From assembly GCF_014696825.1 (NCBI RefSeq), contig NZ_JACJQU010000013.1, positions 62,001-126,000 of the forward strand: 64,000 bases of DNA, given 5' to 3'. The stretch is from Anabaena sphaerica FACHB-251 (lineage in GTDB: Bacteria > Cyanobacteriota > Cyanobacteriia > Cyanobacteriales > Nostocaceae). The notes under the pieces were generated by a model that worked only from the letters and a program-made list of their open reading frames with translations, searched no databases and was not told the DNA's origin. The translations under genes and the position numbers were made by a program. The first letter of the stretch is position 1. Each line of letters opens with the position of its first letter. Below, one piece after another: positions 61,848-64,000 of the stretch.

Positions 61848-62564
61848 TTAAAAATTCCATTGTTTTTTCTCCCTTGCAGTGACTAAAAAATCAATTTTGC
61901 CTCGATTATGTACCATTTCACCCACACTTGAACCTTTATCAAATAACGCCCCTGTGGGACAAGCATTCACACATTTACCACAGGAAGTACAAGTTTGAGA
62001 AGTTCCCCAAGGCTGATTTAAATCAGTAATCACGTGAGATTTTGAGCCTCTTCCGGCCATATCCCAAGTATGTGCGCCTTCAATTTCATCACAGACTCGA
62101 ACACAGCGAGTACAAAGCACACAACGATTATGATCAATGCCAAAACGGTCATGAGAAGTATCAACAGCACGGTTAGGAAATTGATATTCTAACCGGACGT
62201 GATCCATACCCATTTCTATGGCTAAATCTTGTAATTCACAATTGCCATTAGCAACGCAAACAGAACAAATGTGATTACCTTCAGCAAATAACATTTCGAT
62301 AATTGTGCGACGGTATTTTTGCAAGCGATCGCTGTTTGTTGTCACCTCCATTCCTTCTGCAATCTTCGTCACACAAGCAGGTTGTAACTTATTGCTCCCA
62401 GCAATTTCTACCAAACACAATCGACAAGCACCCACATCTCCCACACCTTCCAAATGACAAAGTGTAGGAATATGCACACCCGCTTCTTGCGCCGCTTCTA
62501 GTAAGGTTTCATCCTCACGGGCGCTAACTATTTGCCCGTTAATTGTTAAAGTTTTTACAGTCAT
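61848..62564 (-). CDS. hoxU: Bidirectional hydrogenase diaphorase subunit HoxU
   Basis: A 238-residue NuoG-N-terminal-like Fe-S subunit. The 2Fe-2S ligands are in [22 protein letters not shown]; the His/Cys 4Fe-4S region is [16 protein letters not shown]; two more 4Fe-4S sites are [11 protein letters not shown] and [16 protein letters not shown] start it at the ATG at 62564 ([11 protein letters not shown]); the frame is open further to 62660, but that part translates heptamer repeats. It relays electrons from HoxF to HoxYH. Confidence 0.95.
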   Translation of the reverse strand: MTVKTLTINGQIVSAREDETLLEAAQEAGVHIPTLCHLEGVGDVGACRLCLVEIAGSNKLQPACVTKIAEGMEVTTNSDRLQKYRRTIIEMLFAEGNHICSVCVANGNCELQDLAIEMGMDHVRLEYQFPNRAVDTSHDRFGIDHNRCVLCTRCVRVCDEIEGAHTWDMAGRGSKSHVITDLNQPWGTSQTCTSCGKCVNACPTGALFDKGSSVGEMVHNRGKIDFLVTAREKKQWNF

Positions 62565-62573
62565 AATAATTTG

Positions 62574-62620
62574 GTAATGGGTAATGGGTAATGGGTAATG
62601 GGTAATGGGTAATTGGTAAT
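62574..62620. repeat. TAATGGG heptamer run upstream of hoxU
   Basis: Five TAATGGG units in tandem (about 62575-62612) directly before hoxU, continuing into the GTAAATCCT-type dispersed repeat at about 62620-62660. Confidence 0.8.
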
Positions 62621-62679
62621 CCTGTAAATCCTTAAATCCTGTAAATCCTGATTCTGACAATTAGAGATTTGAGTAATTG

Positions 62680-62857
62680 GTGTAAGGGCGAAGCATTCAG
62701 AAAATAAACTTGAGAAAAAACCGATAATTTAGTGTAAGGGCGAAGCATTCGGAAAATAAACTTGAGAAAAAACCGATAATTTAGTGTAAGGGCGAAGCAT
62801 TCGGAAAATAAACTTGAGAAAAAATCGATAATTTATCGCCCGAATGCTTCGCCCCTA
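62680..62857. repeat. Three tandem 52-bp repeats plus an inverted copy, between hoxF and hoxU
   Basis: Units start at about 62680, 62732 and 62784 (each begins GTGTAAGGGCGAAGCATTC and ends CGATAATTTA) with two or three differences. Directly after lies CGCCCGAATGCTTCGCCCCT, the inverted start of a unit, reaching the hoxF stop codon at 62855. The array could fold as alternative hairpins in the hoxF-hoxU message. There are no unique spacers, so this is not CRISPR. Confidence 0.82.
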
Positions 62858-64000
62858 CTTGATCAATGCCAAATACTCATCATGGAAATAACGCAAAGTG
62901 CTAAAAACTGGATTTGGTGCCGACTGGCCTAAACCACATAAACTTGTGTGTTTTACCATGTCGCAAAGTTCTTCTAATAATACCAAATCAGCTTTTTCAG
63001 CCTTACCTTCACTAATTTTGGTTAAAAGTTGATGCAGTTGGACAGTTCCCACCCGACAGGGAATACACTTACCGCAAGATTCATCCATGCAAAATTCCAT
63101 GAAGAACCGCGCCACATCTACCATGTTAGTAGTTTGATCCATAACAATCATCCCACCAGAACCCATCATGGAACCTAACGCGGTTAAGGATTCATAATCT
63201 ACAGGTGTAGAAAATGCTGACGCAGGTATACATCCCCCTGAAGGTCCGCCAGTTTGTACTGCTTTGGCAATACCACCATCGGGAACACCTCCTCCCATTT
63301 CCTCTACAATTTCTTGTAAAGTTGTCCCCATTGGCACTTCGATTAAACCAGTGTTGAGGATTTTTCCAGCTAAAGCGAAAACCTTTGTACCTTTACTTTT
63401 TTCTGTACCGATACCAGCAAACCAATCGGCACCATTTCTAATAATTGGGGCAATATTAGCAAAGGTTTCCACATTGTTAATTAACGTTGGATAACCCCAT
63501 AAACCAGATTCAGCCGGATAAGGTGGACGGGGATGAGGGACACCGCGTTTACCTTCAATAGAAGCCATTAACGCCGTTTCTTCACCGCAAACATAAGCCC
63601 CTGCACCAATGCGGATTTCGACTTTAAAATCAAAAGGTGAATCAAAGATTTGTGAACCTAAAAGACCGAGGCGTTGGGCTTGGCGAATAGCGGTTTCTAG
63701 ACGTTTAATAGCTATGGGATATTCTGCCCTTACGTAAATATAACCTTGACTGGCACCTATAGAGTAGGCTGCGATCGCCATTCCTTCTAAAACTCGATGG
63801 GGATCACTTTCCAGCACACTCCGATCCATAAATGCACCGGGATCACCTTCATCAGCATTGCAGATAACAAACTTTTTCTCACCTGGGGATTTTGCCACTG
63901 TTCCCCATTTTAAACCAGTAGGATAACCAGCACCACCCCTTCCCCGCAACCCACTTTTAGTAATAGCTTCTATCACTTCGCTGGGTTTCATTTCTCGCAG
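62855..64000 (-). CDS. hoxF: Bidirectional hydrogenase diaphorase subunit HoxF (partial)
   Basis: The frame continues past the window edge (three further codons, CTG CGA GAA, are visible before the ATG at 63991), so this is the C-terminal part of HoxF; the usual N-terminal thioredoxin-like domain is missing. Visible: FMN site [18 protein letters not shown] site text [42 protein letters not shown]-like [10 protein letters not shown], and the 4Fe-4S ligands in [13 protein letters not shown] and [13 protein letters not shown]. HoxF is the NAD(P)-reducing subunit. Confidence 0.94.
   Translation of the reverse strand: MREMKPSEVIEAITKSGLRGRGGAGYPTGLKWGTVAKSPGEKKFVICNADEGDPGAFMDRSVLESDPHRVLEGMAIAAYSIGASQGYIYVRAEYPIAIKRLETAIRQAQRLGLLGSQIFDSPFDFKVEIRIGAGAYVCGEETALMASIEGKRGVPHPRPPYPAESGLWGYPTLINNVETFANIAPIIRNGADWFAGIGTEKSKGTKVFALAGKILNTGLIEVPMGTTLQEIVEEMGGGVPDGGIAKAVQTGGPSGGCIPASAFSTPVDYESLTALGSMMGSGGMIVMDQTTNMVDVARFFMEFCMDESCGKCIPCRVGTVQLHQLLTKISEGKAEKADLVLLEELCDMVKHTSLCGLGQSAPNPVFSTLRYFHDEYLALIK

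Noticed and set aside
61624-61860. 78-codon frame between hoxU and the DUF3122 gene
   Set aside because: It overlaps the DUF3122 gene in another frame and begins only 13 bases from the hoxU stop; no family-like sequence.
62565-62660. N-terminal extension of HoxU
   Set aside because: It is translated TAATGGG heptamer DNA (repeated ITHYPLP-type text); the ATG at 62564 starts the conserved protein.
62680-62857. Possible CRISPR array (three equal repeats in a row)
   Set aside because: The 52-bp units are directly adjacent with no unique spacers and no cas genes nearby; this is a tandem repeat.

Overview
The window is a chromosomal segment of a cyanobacterium, almost certainly a filamentous, heterocyst-type (Nostocales) one. 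The evidence is a beta-carboxysome ccmK-K-L-M-N-O locus, NDH-1 CO2-uptake genes, a bidirectional hox hydrogenase, a Ycf34 protein, many GCGATCGC (HIP1) octamers, and abundant short tandem repeats and small palindromic elements of the kind common in that order. Genus cannot be fixed from the sequence alone.

Layout. (1) 0-13 kb: the end of an Rrf2-type regulator and cysK, then a transporter region with three CadD-like proteins, two TauE/SafE-like exporters, a DUF1634 protein and an APC permease. It ends in a broken SfnB-like acyl-CoA dehydrogenase gene hit by both a frameshift and an 85-bp MITE. (2) 12.5-18 kb: a prohibitin-like protein, purT, mnmE and a Uma2 protein. (3) 18-22 kb: a compact AT-rich operon of an SMC/ABC-like ATPase, a TOPRIM/DUF4435-like protein and a DUF262 (ParB-fold) protein. 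It resembles PARIS/OLD-type anti-phage systems but has an extra DUF262 gene, and is the best candidate here for an undescribed system. (4) 22-35.5 kb: a MuiA-family protein, then a carbon-concentrating superlocus: a LysR regulator and ccmO-N-M-L-K-K on the minus strand, facing away from ndhF4-ndhD4-cupB on the plus strand. (5) 36.3-39 kb: a small island bracketed by 42-bp direct repeats, carrying a PIN toxin-antitoxin pair and a RelA/SpoT-domain protein overlapping a second, short DUF262 gene, a second candidate defence or toxin system. (6) 39-57 kb: housekeeping genes (MTHFR, trpS, cca, ycf34, tsaB with an in-frame repeat insertion, argD) mixed with Uma2, Rpn-like, pentapeptide, DUF1963 and K+ channel genes. 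(7) 58-64 kb: the hox cluster hoxF-(repeats)-hoxU-DUF3122-hoxY-CBS/CP12-hoxH on the minus strand, with hoxF running off the window end.

How genes work together. CcmK/L/O form the carboxysome shell, CcmM and CcmN organise Rubisco and attach the shell, NdhF4/NdhD4/CupB form a CO2-hydrating NDH-1 complex, and the LysR protein probably senses carbon status. HoxFU(Y)H form the NAD(P)-linked hydrogenase; a CBS-CP12 fusion between hoxY and hoxH suggests a link between adenylate/redox state and Calvin-cycle control. Functions are family-level reading of the translated sequence; no database search was run, and hand-counted positions of short sites may be off by a base.
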